A DNA stretch of 64,000 nucleotides from JAFAGX01 sp035623335 (GCA_035623335.1 DASPTQ010000253.1:62001-126000); one strand, 5' to 3'; shown: positions 16,940 to 26,087, counted from the first letter of the stretch. Notes: generated by a model from the sequence alone, not told the origin. Numbers and translations: made by a program.

Positions 16940-17482
16940 TTATTTTGGCAGAAGCCCGACGTGAAGCAAGATTTCGATGATCCCGAGCGCATAGAGGCCC
17001 GCCGCCACATCATCCAGCACGATGCCAAAGCCTTCGGGAAGTCGCTCCAGTTGACGCACTGGAGGTGGCTTCACAATGTCGAATCCACGAAAGAGTATAA
17101 AGCCGAGCACCACAGATTTCCACGAGGCAGGAGTCGCAAGAAAAGGGATGAGCTGGCCGGCAACTTCATCAATGACGACCGACTGCGGATCTTTGACTCC
17201 CGTCTTCCGGGCCACGCAGGCAGCAGCAGGAATCCCCAAAGCCAGGCTGAAGCTAATCAGCAGGACCGCGGCCCCAAGCTGCCAGCCAGGCCGCATCACC
17301 GTGGTCAGAAGCCACCAGAACAGCGTGGTTGCCAGCGACGCCCAGGTGCCGGGCGCCCACGGCATATGCCCGATTCCCAAGCCAGTGGCGACCGGCTCGG
17401 CCCAACTCGAAGTCCTTGGCATCGCGGGCTGTGCCGTCATCGAGCCCGGCCTTGAGCAAGGTAGAGTCTCACACCGCCGCAT
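16940..17482 (-). CDS. pgpA: Phosphatidylglycerophosphatase A
   Basis: About 180 residues with three to four membrane helices. The family signature GLGIGHMPWAPGTWASLATT, the DPQSVVIDEVAGQLIPFL motif with acidic metal ligands, and FRGFDIVKPPPVRQLERLPEGFGIVLDDVAAG are all present. It dephosphorylates phosphatidylglycerol phosphate to phosphatidylglycerol. Start chosen at ATG 17482, four nt after the yacG stop and preceded by GAGGA; ATG 17440 is an alternative that leaves a more typical N terminus. Confidence 0.92.
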   Translation of the reverse strand: MRRCETLPCSRPGSMTAQPAMPRTSSWAEPVATGLGIGHMPWAPGTWASLATTLFWWLLTTVMRPGWQLGAAVLLISFSLALGIPAAACVARKTGVKDPQSVVIDEVAGQLIPFLATPASWKSVVLGFILFRGFDIVKPPPVRQLERLPEGFGIVLDDVAAGLYALGIIEILLHVGLLPK

Positions 17483-17486
17483 CCCA

Positions 17487-17690
17487 TCATTCTTCCTCGG
17501 ATGACCCGTGGTCAGGAGCGGAATCGGACACATCCTGGGTCGGCGAGGAAATCACATACCCGCCGCTCGCCCATTTGCCCAAGTCGATCAGGCGGCAGCG
17601 CTCGCTACAGAAGGGGAAATCTGGATTCGTGCTCTCTGCCGGCTTCTTGCAAGCCGGACAGTTGAGCTTGACAAGGCGCTTACGAGCCAT
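17487..17690 (-). CDS. yacG: YacG-type zinc-finger protein (DNA gyrase inhibitor family)
   Basis: 67 residues. Zinc ligands CPACKKP and FCSERC, followed by the family's strongly conserved RLIDLGKWASGGYVI. The acidic Glu-rich tail is usual. E. coli YacG binds GyrB and blocks DNA binding; that this holds here is inference. It begins 5 nt after rimO and ends 4 nt before pgpA, so the three are surely cotranscribed. Confidence 0.92.
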   Translation of the reverse strand: MARKRLVKLNCPACKKPAESTNPDFPFCSERCRLIDLGKWASGGYVISSPTQDVSDSAPDHGSSEEE

Positions 17691-17695
17691 GGTTC

Positions 17696-19189
17696 TCAGA
17701 CGATCTTTGCCACGAGATCGTAGTCGTGAGCCGCGCTGACCTCGCAGGAATAGAATTCGCCGGTTCGGAGTTCGAGGCCTTCCGGCGCATCATTCACGAA
17801 AACCTTGCCATCGATTTCGGGAGCGTGCATGGCAGTGCGTCCTTCGAGCAGGAGATCACTTTCTTCCGAAGGCCCTTCGAGCAGGAGTTCGAATCGCTTT
17901 CCGACCAGAGCTCGTTTCTTTCGTCGGCTGACCCCGCGCTGAATCTGCATCAGGTGCTTGCGGCGGCGCTCCATTTCCTGCCGAGACAACTTCTTGCCCA
18001 TGGCATAGGCTCCGGCTCCCTCCTGGTCGGAATAGCCGAATACACCCATCCAGTCGAACTCTGCTTGGCGGACGAAGTCACACAACTGTTCAAACTCTTG
18101 CTCTGTTTCGCCGGGAAAGCCAACGATAAACGACGTGCGCAGGGTCACTCCGGGTATACGTCTGCGCATCTTTTCGATGAGGCGAAGAAAAATGTCCGCG
18201 CCGCCCCCCCGTTTCATACGCTTCAGCACGGCGGGAGATGCGTGCTGCAGAGGCAGATCGACATAGGAGCAAACTGTTTCGCCAGCCGCGATGGCCTCCA
18301 GCAGACGGGCAGTGATCTTGTTGGGGTAGGCATAGAGGAAGCGAATCCAGCGCAAACCATCGATTCGACCAAGCGTCTCTAGCAGCTGCGCCAGACCGTC
18401 CTTTAGGCCGAGGTCTTCACCGTAGCAGGTGGTATCTTGGCCAATCAGGGTGATCTCGCGCACGCCAGTGCGGGCCAGTTGCTCAGCCTCGGCGACCACG
18501 GACCCGAATCGACGCGACCGGAACCTGCCCCGCAATTGCGGGATGATGCAGAAACTGCAGGGATGATCACAGCCCTCAGCGATCTTGATGTAGGCCGTAT
18601 GGCGGGGAGTGGAGAGCACCCGGGGCGTGGTCTCGTCATACAAGTAGTTGGGCAGATCGGCGATGGCTCCCTCCCAGGACTCGCGCGAGAACCGCCCTTG
18701 GGCCAGGCGCGCATCACCTTCGGCACGCGAAGGAAGAATGGGAAAAGGCGAGACAACAGGGAGAGCCGCCATCCCGGACGCGGGCAGGATCTTTTCCAGT
18801 TCTCCCGTGCCGACGACGGCATCAATTTCTGGAATGCTTTCTCGAATCGCTTCCCGGAATCGCTCGACCAGGCAACCAGCAACTACCAGCTTCCGCGCCC
18901 GACCTTCCGTCTTATGCTGCACCATCTCCAGGATGGTGTTCACCGACTCCTGTTGAGCAGTTTCGACGAAAGAGCAGGTATTGACCACGATGATGTCGGC
19001 ATCTTCGGGGCGGCGGACCAACTCCGCGCCCGCCCGGGTCAGCATTCCCATCATTACTTCACTATCAACGAGGTTCTTGGGGCACCCCAGACTGACAAAA
19101 CCAACCTTGGGTTTGGAAGAAGGCTTGGCCTCGGTATCGACATCTTCGGGGAATACAGTCAAGTTCGGATGGGGCATTGAATGTCTCAT
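17696..19189 (-). CDS. rimO: Ribosomal protein S12 methylthiotransferase RimO
   Basis: About 497 residues from ATG 19189 (ATG 19177 also possible). The N-terminal UPF0004 domain begins VGFVSLGCPKNLVDSE with further cluster Cys residues in VNTCSF and VAGCLVERF. The radical-SAM cluster motif is CDHPCSFCIIPQLRGRFRSR. The C-terminal TRAM domain (~430-495) targets S12. RimO adds a methylthio group to Asp of ribosomal protein S12. The linker around residues 150-190 is longer than in E. coli RimO. First gene of the long rimO-yacG-pgpA-...-gpsA run. Confidence 0.95.
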   Translation of the reverse strand: MRHSMPHPNLTVFPEDVDTEAKPSSKPKVGFVSLGCPKNLVDSEVMMGMLTRAGAELVRRPEDADIIVVNTCSFVETAQQESVNTILEMVQHKTEGRARKLVVAGCLVERFREAIRESIPEIDAVVGTGELEKILPASGMAALPVVSPFPILPSRAEGDARLAQGRFSRESWEGAIADLPNYLYDETTPRVLSTPRHTAYIKIAEGCDHPCSFCIIPQLRGRFRSRRFGSVVAEAEQLARTGVREITLIGQDTTCYGEDLGLKDGLAQLLETLGRIDGLRWIRFLYAYPNKITARLLEAIAAGETVCSYVDLPLQHASPAVLKRMKRGGGADIFLRLIEKMRRRIPGVTLRTSFIVGFPGETEQEFEQLCDFVRQAEFDWMGVFGYSDQEGAGAYAMGKKLSRQEMERRRKHLMQIQRGVSRRKKRALVGKRFELLLEGPSEESDLLLEGRTAMHAPEIDGKVFVNDAPEGLELRTGEFYSCEVSAAHDYDLVAKIV

Positions 19190-19282
19190 TCTAACATCCG
19201 AAGCGCGCGACTTTCGGTCCGGTCGCAGTCCTCCATCGCGGCTCACAGGAAAGGCGGAAGAGCCATGGTTCCCCAAAAACAT

Positions 19283-19313
19283 AAGTGTCCACTTCCGTTC
19301 TAAGTGGACACTT
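19283..19313. repeat. Perfect 12-bp inverted repeat with 7-nt loop
   Basis: AAGTGTCCACTT (19283-19294), CCGTTCT, AAGTGGACACTT (19302-19313). On the minus strand the hairpin is followed by ATGTTTTTGGGG, so it could act as a terminator for the remnant upstream (stop at 19356). The arms also resemble transposon-end sequence. It lies 94 nt before rimO and next to a truncated gene, a setting that fits a past insertion or deletion. Confidence 0.75.
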
Positions 19314-19355
19314 CAGAACCCGAATGCGCTGTCCATGCGATTCCCAGACCGCCGC

Positions 19356-20264
19356 TTACTTCCGAGTTGTTACGGACAGACGCGCTGGGATGCCGGGATC
19401 GATCTTGGGTGCCGGATGACGCATCGCGGTGATCGATTTCTCTGGCGGAGCACCAAACCGTTCGGGGTGCAAATAGAGGCCTTGCTCCCGCTCGGTTTTC
19501 GACTGCTCGACTGGAATGCGATGCGCCTTGGCCCAGGCATCCTGACGAATTCCGGTGACCTGCCAAGACACCTCCACGTTCGGCTTATCCGTCTTGATGG
19601 CGAATGAGTGATTAGCGATTTTTCTGGAGACGATCGCTTGCGCAAACTGGCCAATTACCGTGAGCTGGTAGCGGAAGTCGCTATGCAGAGCTTCGAACCA
19701 GTCCGGCATGGTTACCAGAGCATTGCCGTTCGCATCCGTCGTGACGTTCCCGTTGTAGATGTTCATCATGTCGGGCGATTCGACGAAGGAGTGATAGAGG
19801 GCGTCGCGCTTTACGATGGCGTTTGGCAGGTTAATGGCGGTGGGGGCAACCGTCCAGTTGACGGTAAGTGTGCCAGAGCCGGTGACGGGTGAACCCGAGA
19901 CAGTGAAGTCGGAAGAAGGCACGCTCAGACTTACGTTCGAAACGGTGCCTGACCCAGGAAAGGTCTGGCTGGCGGCGAATGTGATCTTCCCCGTGGAGTC
20001 GATTTTGAAGTCGCTCCCGTTAATCGCCAGCGTAGGATCCGTGCCTTTGGGATACAGGGTCAAGGTGGGCGAGTTGCCGGCTGCTCCCTGGACGTCGGTG
20101 AACCAACCGCTTCCCCTTGGGGCATGAGGGTGGGGCAAGCTACCACCAGTGATGTTAGGCAGCTCCTTTGGCGATTGCTGCGAATGGCAGCGTTGCGCCC
20201 TGTTTTCTCTAAAGGACGCGCGGAAAGCGCAAATCGATGCGCGGGGAAGGCGGAGGCCCGCCAA
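19356..20264 (-). pseudogene. 5'-truncated remnant of a large repeat-rich surface/tail-fibre-like protein
   Basis: Only the C-terminal part of what looks like a large exported structural protein is recognisable. From about residue 50: GSGTVSNVSLSVPSSDFTVSGSPVTG is the repeat style seen in long acidobacterial tail-fibre-like proteins, then a terminal domain with DFRYQLTVIGQFAQAIVSRK and FAIKTDKPNVEVSWQVTGIR. The first ~45 codons are rich in Arg/Ser/Pro and unlike the rest, with no signal peptide. The frame starts 6 nt after the transglutaminase stop, with no good ribosome-binding site. I call it a remnant left by a deletion; a short expressed gene cannot be excluded. Confidence 0.65.
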
Positions 20265-20270
20265 GAGCGG

Positions 20271-22445
20271 CTAGCGGCGAACAGCAGTTACGATCTCGGC
20301 AAACATTTCGGGCAAACAGGCGGCGTCTTTCGGGGAATTTCCAAAACGTGCACGTTCGTAGTGTTCGGTCAGACGGGCGATTCGCTCCCGGAGAGCACGG
20401 TCAGGAATGGAATGAAGAAATTCTTCCGGTGTTTGGACCGGAGACTTCAGAAACCCTCGTTTGGCGAGTGCTTGGAGGGAGCGTTCGTACCAGACCGTGG
20501 CAGCCGCACTCGGAAATTTTTCCGGACGGGCTGCCAACCGCCGCCGGGAGATGGCTTGCCATAACCGATGAGCATTGCCTCCTAAGATTAACAAAAACAA
20601 AGCACCTATGGCTTTGAGGCACCAAGCCAAGGGAGCCTGGGAGACAGATTCTGCGGAGCGGCGAGCCGCCTCGAGCAGGCGCTGGTACTCGTGCCGGGTC
20701 CAGCCTTGCGTGTGACGAAACCATTCGAGTGTGCTGTGCGCCGCCTGGCGGGTAAGAATATGCTGATGACCGGCATCGTAATTGATGACCCACTCGCGCC
20801 AGAGAGAAGCGGCTGCATCCAAGTACAACATCACACGGCCCCAGGCGGTGCGGGAGGTGGCTGGAGCAGCTGGCGTGGGATCAAAACTGACCCATCCATA
20901 GCCAGGAAAGAAAGCCTCCACCCAGGAGTGCGCATTGCTGGCGCGAACCAGGTACTGGGAGGTGATGTCATTGAACTCGCCGGTCCGGAACCCGTTCACC
21001 ACCCGCGCGGGAATCCCCACGCTGCGCAGCATGATCGCCATGGCCGAAGCGAAATACTCACAGTGCCCTTGCTTGCGTTCAAAGAGAAAGTTGGCTAGCG
21101 GGTCGCGTTCGAGGGTTTGTGGCAACTTGAGGCTGTAGATGAAGTGAGTGCGCAGGTATTGTTCCAGGGCGGCAGCCTTGTCGTAATTGTTGCTCGCGGC
21201 AGAGCTGATCTGCTCTGCCAGGTGTAGGATGCGAGGATCGAGCGCGCCGGGAATCTGCAGGTCATTCAATAGGATCTGGGGTGGGTAGTCCGAGGAAGCA
21301 GCGCGCAGTCGAGCAGGACTGGGCTGGGCGACATCGGAGCTCGCCTCGTAGGTGTTCACCGGATGTTCCGGGTCGGGGTCAAACACCGCACCGGCTTCAT
21401 CGATCGAGATCACCCGATAGTCCCCCTTCAGGGTTAACGGCGTGGGCGCCAAGAAAAATACGCTGCTGGCGACGGGTTCCATCAAAACCCGATAGCGGAG
21501 GATGCGTGACGCTGCGGGGGACTCACGGTCGTCTTCCGTGGTGCTTAAGAGGAAACGGTCGCCCAGACGGCGCACAAAATGTTGTTCGTGTGGGTTGGAC
21601 CAGCTCCTCCCATTGAACAGATTTAGAGTTACTCCCCGCCACTTCAAGTCCGAGATGCCACGCTGGTCGCCCTCGACCTGAATATGCATGACCACGGAAC
21701 CGGATTGCTGAATCTCGCCGATTTGACCAAGCTGTACGTGATCGCTGAAGCCGGCGGCAATACCCGTGCCGACGGCATATTCGCTGAGGTAACTGCTCGA
21801 AATCCGAGGCAACAGCAGAAAGATGAGCCCGCCCCCCAGCAAAAGGAAGAGGACAAATGCGGGAGCCGACAGAACCAACGAAAGCCCCAGCCGCTTGGCA
21901 ATCGACGGGTCACCTCGAGGCTTGGCTTGGATGGTCGCCCGACGAGATGCACTCAGCATTTCCATCAGGATGAAGGTCACCACTCCCACCAGCAGGAAGG
22001 CCGCGAAGGCGAACAAAAACGTGCTCTCGACCGTCAGTACGGAAGCGGCCAGGAGCATCAGAAAGGAAATCACCGCCAGAAAGTAGTAGTCGCGTTCGCG
22101 CCTTGCCGAAAACAGGCGTACGACCAGGACGAAGAGCACAAGGTGCACGGTCGAGGTCAGAAAGGTGCGCGAGATGAGGAAAGCATCCGCCAGGTAGAAA
22201 ATGCCGTAGGCAACCGTCAGCGGCGTCGTCCAGTTCTCAGGAATCAGCCAAGAGCGGCGGGAAAAGAGCGTATATCCGCGAAACAGAAGAGCCGCACAAA
22301 CCAGCAGGACGGGTCCGAGATTGAGTCCTCCGGTCGATGCCAAGCATGCGAATCCCACGAAGACGAGCAGGTAGAGTGCGATCTCGAAGTAGCGCTCCAT
22401 GGCGAGCGAAATCGTCGCGGATTCCGGGCTGTTCGAAAAAGACAT
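20271..22445 (-). CDS. TgpA-type membrane transglutaminase (DUF3488/transglutaminase-like/DUF4129)
   Basis: 724 residues. Six to eight membrane helices occupy ~18-215, followed by a periplasmic region with the transglutaminase-like core: Cys462 in GHCEYFASAM, His506 in NAHSWVEAF and Asp522 in WVSFDPTP form the triad. One more helix (~610-630) precedes a cytoplasmic DUF4129-like tail with PVQTPEEFLHSI. TgpA of Pseudomonas aeruginosa is an essential periplasmic transglutaminase whose natural substrate is unknown. In many genomes the gene is paired with a MoxR ATPase and a DUF58 protein; neither is in the window downstream, and upstream comes the SRP RNA on the other strand. Confidence 0.93.
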   Translation of the reverse strand: MSFSNSPESATISLAMERYFEIALYLLVFVGFACLASTGGLNLGPVLLVCAALLFRGYTLFSRRSWLIPENWTTPLTVAYGIFYLADAFLISRTFLTSTVHLVLFVLVVRLFSARRERDYYFLAVISFLMLLAASVLTVESTFLFAFAAFLLVGVVTFILMEMLSASRRATIQAKPRGDPSIAKRLGLSLVLSAPAFVLFLLLGGGLIFLLLPRISSSYLSEYAVGTGIAAGFSDHVQLGQIGEIQQSGSVVMHIQVEGDQRGISDLKWRGVTLNLFNGRSWSNPHEQHFVRRLGDRFLLSTTEDDRESPAASRILRYRVLMEPVASSVFFLAPTPLTLKGDYRVISIDEAGAVFDPDPEHPVNTYEASSDVAQPSPARLRAASSDYPPQILLNDLQIPGALDPRILHLAEQISSAASNNYDKAAALEQYLRTHFIYSLKLPQTLERDPLANFLFERKQGHCEYFASAMAIMLRSVGIPARVVNGFRTGEFNDITSQYLVRASNAHSWVEAFFPGYGWVSFDPTPAAPATSRTAWGRVMLYLDAAASLWREWVINYDAGHQHILTRQAAHSTLEWFRHTQGWTRHEYQRLLEAARRSAESVSQAPLAWCLKAIGALFLLILGGNAHRLWQAISRRRLAARPEKFPSAAATVWYERSLQALAKRGFLKSPVQTPEEFLHSIPDRALRERIARLTEHYERARFGNSPKDAACLPEMFAEIVTAVRR

Positions 22446-22545
22446 CGGTCTCTGTATTGTTGGCGATTTTTCAAGGAAAGGGAAGAGTACGGATGGGTTT
22501 TCGGGGAATCGCCGGGCGTGAATCTGGCTCCGGGCCGACTCCTGC

Positions 22546-22551
22546 TAAAAT
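22546..22551 (+). promoter_or_regulatory. Extended -10 promoter element of the SRP RNA gene
   Basis: TAAAAT preceded by TGC (22543-22545) matches an extended -10 element. A start 7 nt after it falls at 22558, within 2 nt of the predicted 5' end of the RNA. The -35 region is weak, as is usual with extended -10 promoters. Confidence 0.6.
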
Positions 22552-22559
22552 CACCCTGT

Positions 22560-22660
22560 CAGGCATCGGTCCCGCGCGACGTTTTCCCGCCAACCCCGCC
22601 AGGTCCGGAAGGAAGCAACGGTAACGGGCTCTTGCGTGTGCAGCGGGTTCCCGGTGCCTG
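22560..22660 (+). ncRNA. ffs: Signal recognition particle RNA, small bacterial (4.5S) type
   Basis: The invariant apical loop sequence CCAGGTCCGGAAGGAAGCA is present at 22599-22617, where FfH contacts the RNA. The ends CAGGCATCGG (22560-22569) and CCGGTGCCTG (22651-22660) pair fully apart from one G-U, closing a single hairpin of about 101 nt with no Alu domain. This is the compact SRP RNA of most Gram-negative bacteria. Together with Ffh and FtsY it targets nascent membrane proteins. Ends are set from base pairing, so each may be off by a few nucleotides. Confidence 0.95.
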
Positions 22661-22801
22661 GCTTTGCGATTTCCCGATTAGTTTCCCTGCCTGCGGTTGA
22701 CTTCCTCAGCCTTTTTCAGCCGATGTCTTTCGACCTGCCACTGCGAGCCATCCCGGCTAAGAGGGAACAAGGGAATGGAGGGACGGTCGCAACCCAGTCA
22801 C

Positions 22802-22830
22802 TTGGACATTGCTTTCGGCCTGCGTACAAT
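22802..22830 (+). promoter_or_regulatory. Sigma-70-type promoter for fabH
   Basis: TTGGAC (22802-22807), 17-nt spacer, TACAAT (22825-22830). Transcription would start near 22837, leaving a ~31-nt leader that carries AGGGGAG before the GTG start. Confidence 0.7.
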
Positions 22831-22867
22831 AGACGCTTTACTTTAATCTTAGGGGAGAAACCCGCGA

Positions 22868-23863
22868 GTGAGCGAAATGGTGCGCGCCAAGATCAGTGCT
22901 CTTGGAACCTACGTCCCGCCCCGCCTGTTGACCAATGCGGATCTGGAGAAGATGGTGGAGACGACCGATCAGTGGATCGTGGAGCGAGTAGGCATTCGGG
23001 AGCGGCATATTGTAGACAAGGGCGTCGCCACCAGTGATTTGGGAGTGCAGGCAGCGAAGAAGGCCTTGGCCGAGCGGGGCATCGCCCCGTCGGATCTGGA
23101 AGCCATCATCGTGGCCACGGTCACGCCGGATATGGCGCTTCCATGCTCCGCCTGCCTGGTGCAGCACAAGCTGGGCGCGAAACGAGTGTGGGGATTCGAT
23201 TTGAACGCAGCTTGCTGTTCGTTCCTCTATGCCCTGCAAGTGGGATCACGATTCATTATCTCGGGAGCGCATAAGAAAGTCATGGTGATCGGCGCCGACG
23301 TGATGTCGTCGATCATCGACTATACCGACCGTGCAACCTGCGTCATTTTTGGAGATGGTGCGGGAGCCGTGATCCTCGAACCCGCCGAAGACTCGCTTGG
23401 TATCATCGATTTCCTGCACGAAGTGGATGGAGCGGGAGGCTGCTCGCTGTTCATGCCGGGTGGCGGTAGTCTGAATCCTGCCAGCCACGAAACCATCAAC
23501 CAAAAGATGCACTACGTTCACCAGGACGGCCAGGCTGTGTTCAAATTTGCCGTGCGCAAAATGGCGGAGCTCTGCGAGGAGCTTCTCCGACGCAACGGCA
23601 TGACCTCGGAAGATATTGATGTGTTTGTTCCTCATCAGGCCAACAAGAGGATCATCACCGCGACCGCGGATCGCTTGAAGATGCCGATCGAAAAGGTGAT
23701 TATCGATATCGACTGCTACGGCAACACAACCTCGGCGACGATTCCTCTCGCGATGAGTACTGCGCGTCAGCATGGCAAGCTCCGCAAAGGAGACTTGGTG
23801 CTGCTGGCGGCGGTGGGTGCGGGTTTCACGGTCGGGGCCGCGCTCGTGCGATGGGCCTATTAG
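22868..23863 (+). CDS. fabH: Beta-ketoacyl-ACP synthase III
   Basis: 331 residues. The catalytic triad is visible: Cys in FDLNAACCSFLYAL, His in VFVPHQANKRI, and Asn in CYGNTTSATIPLA. FabH condenses acetyl- (or branched acyl-) CoA with malonyl-ACP to start fatty acid synthesis. GTG 22868 is chosen over ATG 22877 because AGGGGAG lies at the correct distance only from the former. Alone on this strand; no other fab genes follow. Confidence 0.96.
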   Translation: MSEMVRAKISALGTYVPPRLLTNADLEKMVETTDQWIVERVGIRERHIVDKGVATSDLGVQAAKKALAERGIAPSDLEAIIVATVTPDMALPCSACLVQHKLGAKRVWGFDLNAACCSFLYALQVGSRFIISGAHKKVMVIGADVMSSIIDYTDRATCVIFGDGAGAVILEPAEDSLGIIDFLHEVDGAGGCSLFMPGGGSLNPASHETINQKMHYVHQDGQAVFKFAVRKMAELCEELLRRNGMTSEDIDVFVPHQANKRIITATADRLKMPIEKVIIDIDCYGNTTSATIPLAMSTARQHGKLRKGDLVLLAAVGAGFTVGAALVRWAY

Positions 23864-23920
23864 GCCTGCTTCCAGGCTCGATCGAAGGACATGATCTCGG
23901 TGCGATGGTAGGAACTGGGT

Positions 23921-25975
23921 CTAGTTTCCCGCTTCCGGCTTGTTCTTCGGCTGCTCGTACGCCTTCTGCAGGTATCGCCGTGCTTCATCGAGCGCGCCTT
24001 GGGTGTTGTCGTTGGTCTGCAGTGCCTGACGGTACTCATTGGTGGCGCGCTCCCGCTGTCCGGTAATATCGAAGATTTTGCCGAGCTGGATGTGGCTCCA
24101 GACCTCAGTCCAGCGTGGTTCGCCGTCGCCGTTCAGCGCGTCACGATAGGCATTGGCCGAAGCTTGGAAGTTTTTCTGCTGGAAAAACACCTCGGCGATG
24201 CGATAGTGGGCTAGAGAGCTGTTCTTACTTACCTCGAGCGCCTTGTTGTACTCGGCGAGAGCGCCAGCATAATCTCCCTGTTGCACCATACCTTGTCCGC
24301 GCTGAATGTCGGCGCGCAGCCTGATGGTCGGCGAGTTCTTCAGCAACTGGTCGTTGGGATCGAGCGATATCCGCCGTGGCTTGCCAAAGGTCTCGATGGT
24401 GAAAGCCGAATCCGTACCCACCACCTCGATGCGCTTCTCTTCGGTTCTGCCATCCGTGTCAATCTTCAGCTCGACCGGCATACGGAACAGATCGAGATCC
24501 TGCGCAATCTGCCCGACGATGCGGAAGCCCGGTGTCTTCTCGGAGCCGTTCTTGGGCGGGGCGGTGCCGCCCAAGCGGTATACCGTGTACTTCACCTTGA
24601 ACTCGGGGGCACCGGTTGAATCCAGCCACTGCGAAAAAAACCAGGTCAGCTTGTCGCCATAGTTCTGCTCGGCGATTTCGCGAAAATCGTCGACCGTGGC
24701 GGATTTGCCGGCATACTTTGCCGCGAAGGTACGCATGGTCTGATCATACTTCTGATCGCCCATCACCCAGCGCAACATATGGAGGATCATCCCTCCCTTA
24801 TCGGTCACCAGGGTTTGGAACTCAGGCGAGAACATGTCGAGCTTGCCGACGGTTGAAAGCGGCACAGTGTCATAGGCCAACGCTCCCACGGACATGTCCT
24901 TCACGGCTTCTCCCAGCCCGGCCTGTCCGGCCGCACTCTCGATATATCTCGCTTCGGAGTAACGAGCGAAACCATCGCACAGCCACCAGTCGTCGACCGA
25001 CGCGGGACTGACGGAAGCACCCCACCACTGATGCGCGATGGTGTTCGCCAAGAGCCGGTAGTTGACCTTCTCCGTTATCCCCCGGCCGGCGATTCCTGCC
25101 ATTTCAGGAGCCCAAAAGGAGGGTACGGTGTCGTCAGGTATTTCGACTACCCTCAGCGTGGTCGAGGGTGCTGGGCCGTAGAGAGTGACGAAGTAGGTGA
25201 ATTCCTTGAGCGCAGTTTCCGCATACAGCGCGCCCAAGTTCTGATGAATCGGCTTCAGGAAAACGTGGAGATCAACCCCCGCTTCGTTGCTTTTGAAGTC
25301 CTGGAAGGTTCCGGCGACGATGGTTCCCGGAAAACTCGGCTTGTTCCAGACAAACCTGTACGTCTTGATGGCCTCGGAGGCTGTCGTGGTCTTCAAAGCT
25401 GGAGTGCTGCTCTCGCTTTGCTGGCCGCTGCCGATCACCGTCATATGCGCGGGAACCGTAATGTTCATAGTGGCGGTGAAGCGGTTCGTGCCGTAGGATT
25501 CGACCGGGAACCAACGACCGGCGTAGAGCAGGTAACTGGTGTCATCGCCCACATAGGCCAGCTTGAGTCCTTGCACCGGGCTGTCATCGGCTGATTCGAG
25601 TACCCCGTCGTAGTCAAAGTTCAGGCTGCTCGACTGGTCCTTGTTGAGGGGCTTGAGCAACTGGACACGCACGGTCGAATCTTGGGCGATACGCTCGGCG
25701 CTCAATGGTTTGCCGCTGTCGTCGCTCACTTTGGTCAAACGCAGATCATTGTGCAGCTGGAAAATGGCGACATTCGTATTCTCAAGCGCCGTGAACTTGA
25801 CTTTGACATGGGCGGCGAGCCGGTGAAGATGGGGGGTCAGCTCAGCATCGATCTGATAATCGTCAACCTGAAGGCGGTTTTTCTCGGCGGCCCACCCCGG
25901 TAATGCCAACAGCAGGAACAAGAACACCCAACGACGGACAGGGACACGACGCTGGGTCTGAGATGGACCATGCAT
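23921..25975 (-). CDS. M1 aminopeptidase-fold protein with lost active site, plus C-terminal TPR repeats
   Basis: 684 residues from ATG 25975, preceded by GGAGA; the upstream extension overlaps lpxB and is rejected. A signal peptide (~1-29, WVFLFLLLALPGWAA) implies export. Residues 35-500 follow the M1 gluzincin layout: beta-saddle, then a helical domain with KGGMILHMLRWVMG and WFFSQWLDSTGAPEF. The zinc motif HExxH is NTIAH (311-315): the first ligand His is Asn and the catalytic Glu is Thr. The third ligand, 19 residues later, is Asp334 (WLCDGF) instead of Glu. The exopeptidase GAMEN segment is also altered (FWAPEMAGIAG). Residues ~580-680 contain about three TPR units. Likely a binding or scaffold protein; peptidase activity is not expected. 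Confidence 0.88.
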   Translation of the reverse strand: MHGPSQTQRRVPVRRWVFLFLLLALPGWAAEKNRLQVDDYQIDAELTPHLHRLAAHVKVKFTALENTNVAIFQLHNDLRLTKVSDDSGKPLSAERIAQDSTVRVQLLKPLNKDQSSSLNFDYDGVLESADDSPVQGLKLAYVGDDTSYLLYAGRWFPVESYGTNRFTATMNITVPAHMTVIGSGQQSESSTPALKTTTASEAIKTYRFVWNKPSFPGTIVAGTFQDFKSNEAGVDLHVFLKPIHQNLGALYAETALKEFTYFVTLYGPAPSTTLRVVEIPDDTVPSFWAPEMAGIAGRGITEKVNYRLLANTIAHQWWGASVSPASVDDWWLCDGFARYSEARYIESAAGQAGLGEAVKDMSVGALAYDTVPLSTVGKLDMFSPEFQTLVTDKGGMILHMLRWVMGDQKYDQTMRTFAAKYAGKSATVDDFREIAEQNYGDKLTWFFSQWLDSTGAPEFKVKYTVYRLGGTAPPKNGSEKTPGFRIVGQIAQDLDLFRMPVELKIDTDGRTEEKRIEVVGTDSAFTIETFGKPRRISLDPNDQLLKNSPTIRLRADIQRGQGMVQQGDYAGALAEYNKALEVSKNSSLAHYRIAEVFFQQKNFQASANAYRDALNGDGEPRWTEVWSHIQLGKIFDITGQRERATNEYRQALQTNDNTQGALDEARRYLQKAYEQPKNKPEAGN

Positions 25976-26087
25976 GAATGGAATGTCTCCCGGCAGTTCT
26001 CTCACTATGATGAAGATTGTGGCCCAAAAGATGCTGGCGGCACAAGCCTGAAAGCATTCGTCTGATGACGGATGATTAGCTCGCTGT

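Noticed and set aside
22243..22445. Alternative transglutaminase start at ATG 22400
   Set aside because: Possible, but no ribosome-binding site supports it over 22445; the extra 15 residues are harmless to the fold.
20124..22700. Plus-strand frames antisense to the transglutaminase
   Set aside because: Rich in Glu/Arg/Gln with no domain, and they run through the SRP RNA promoter region.
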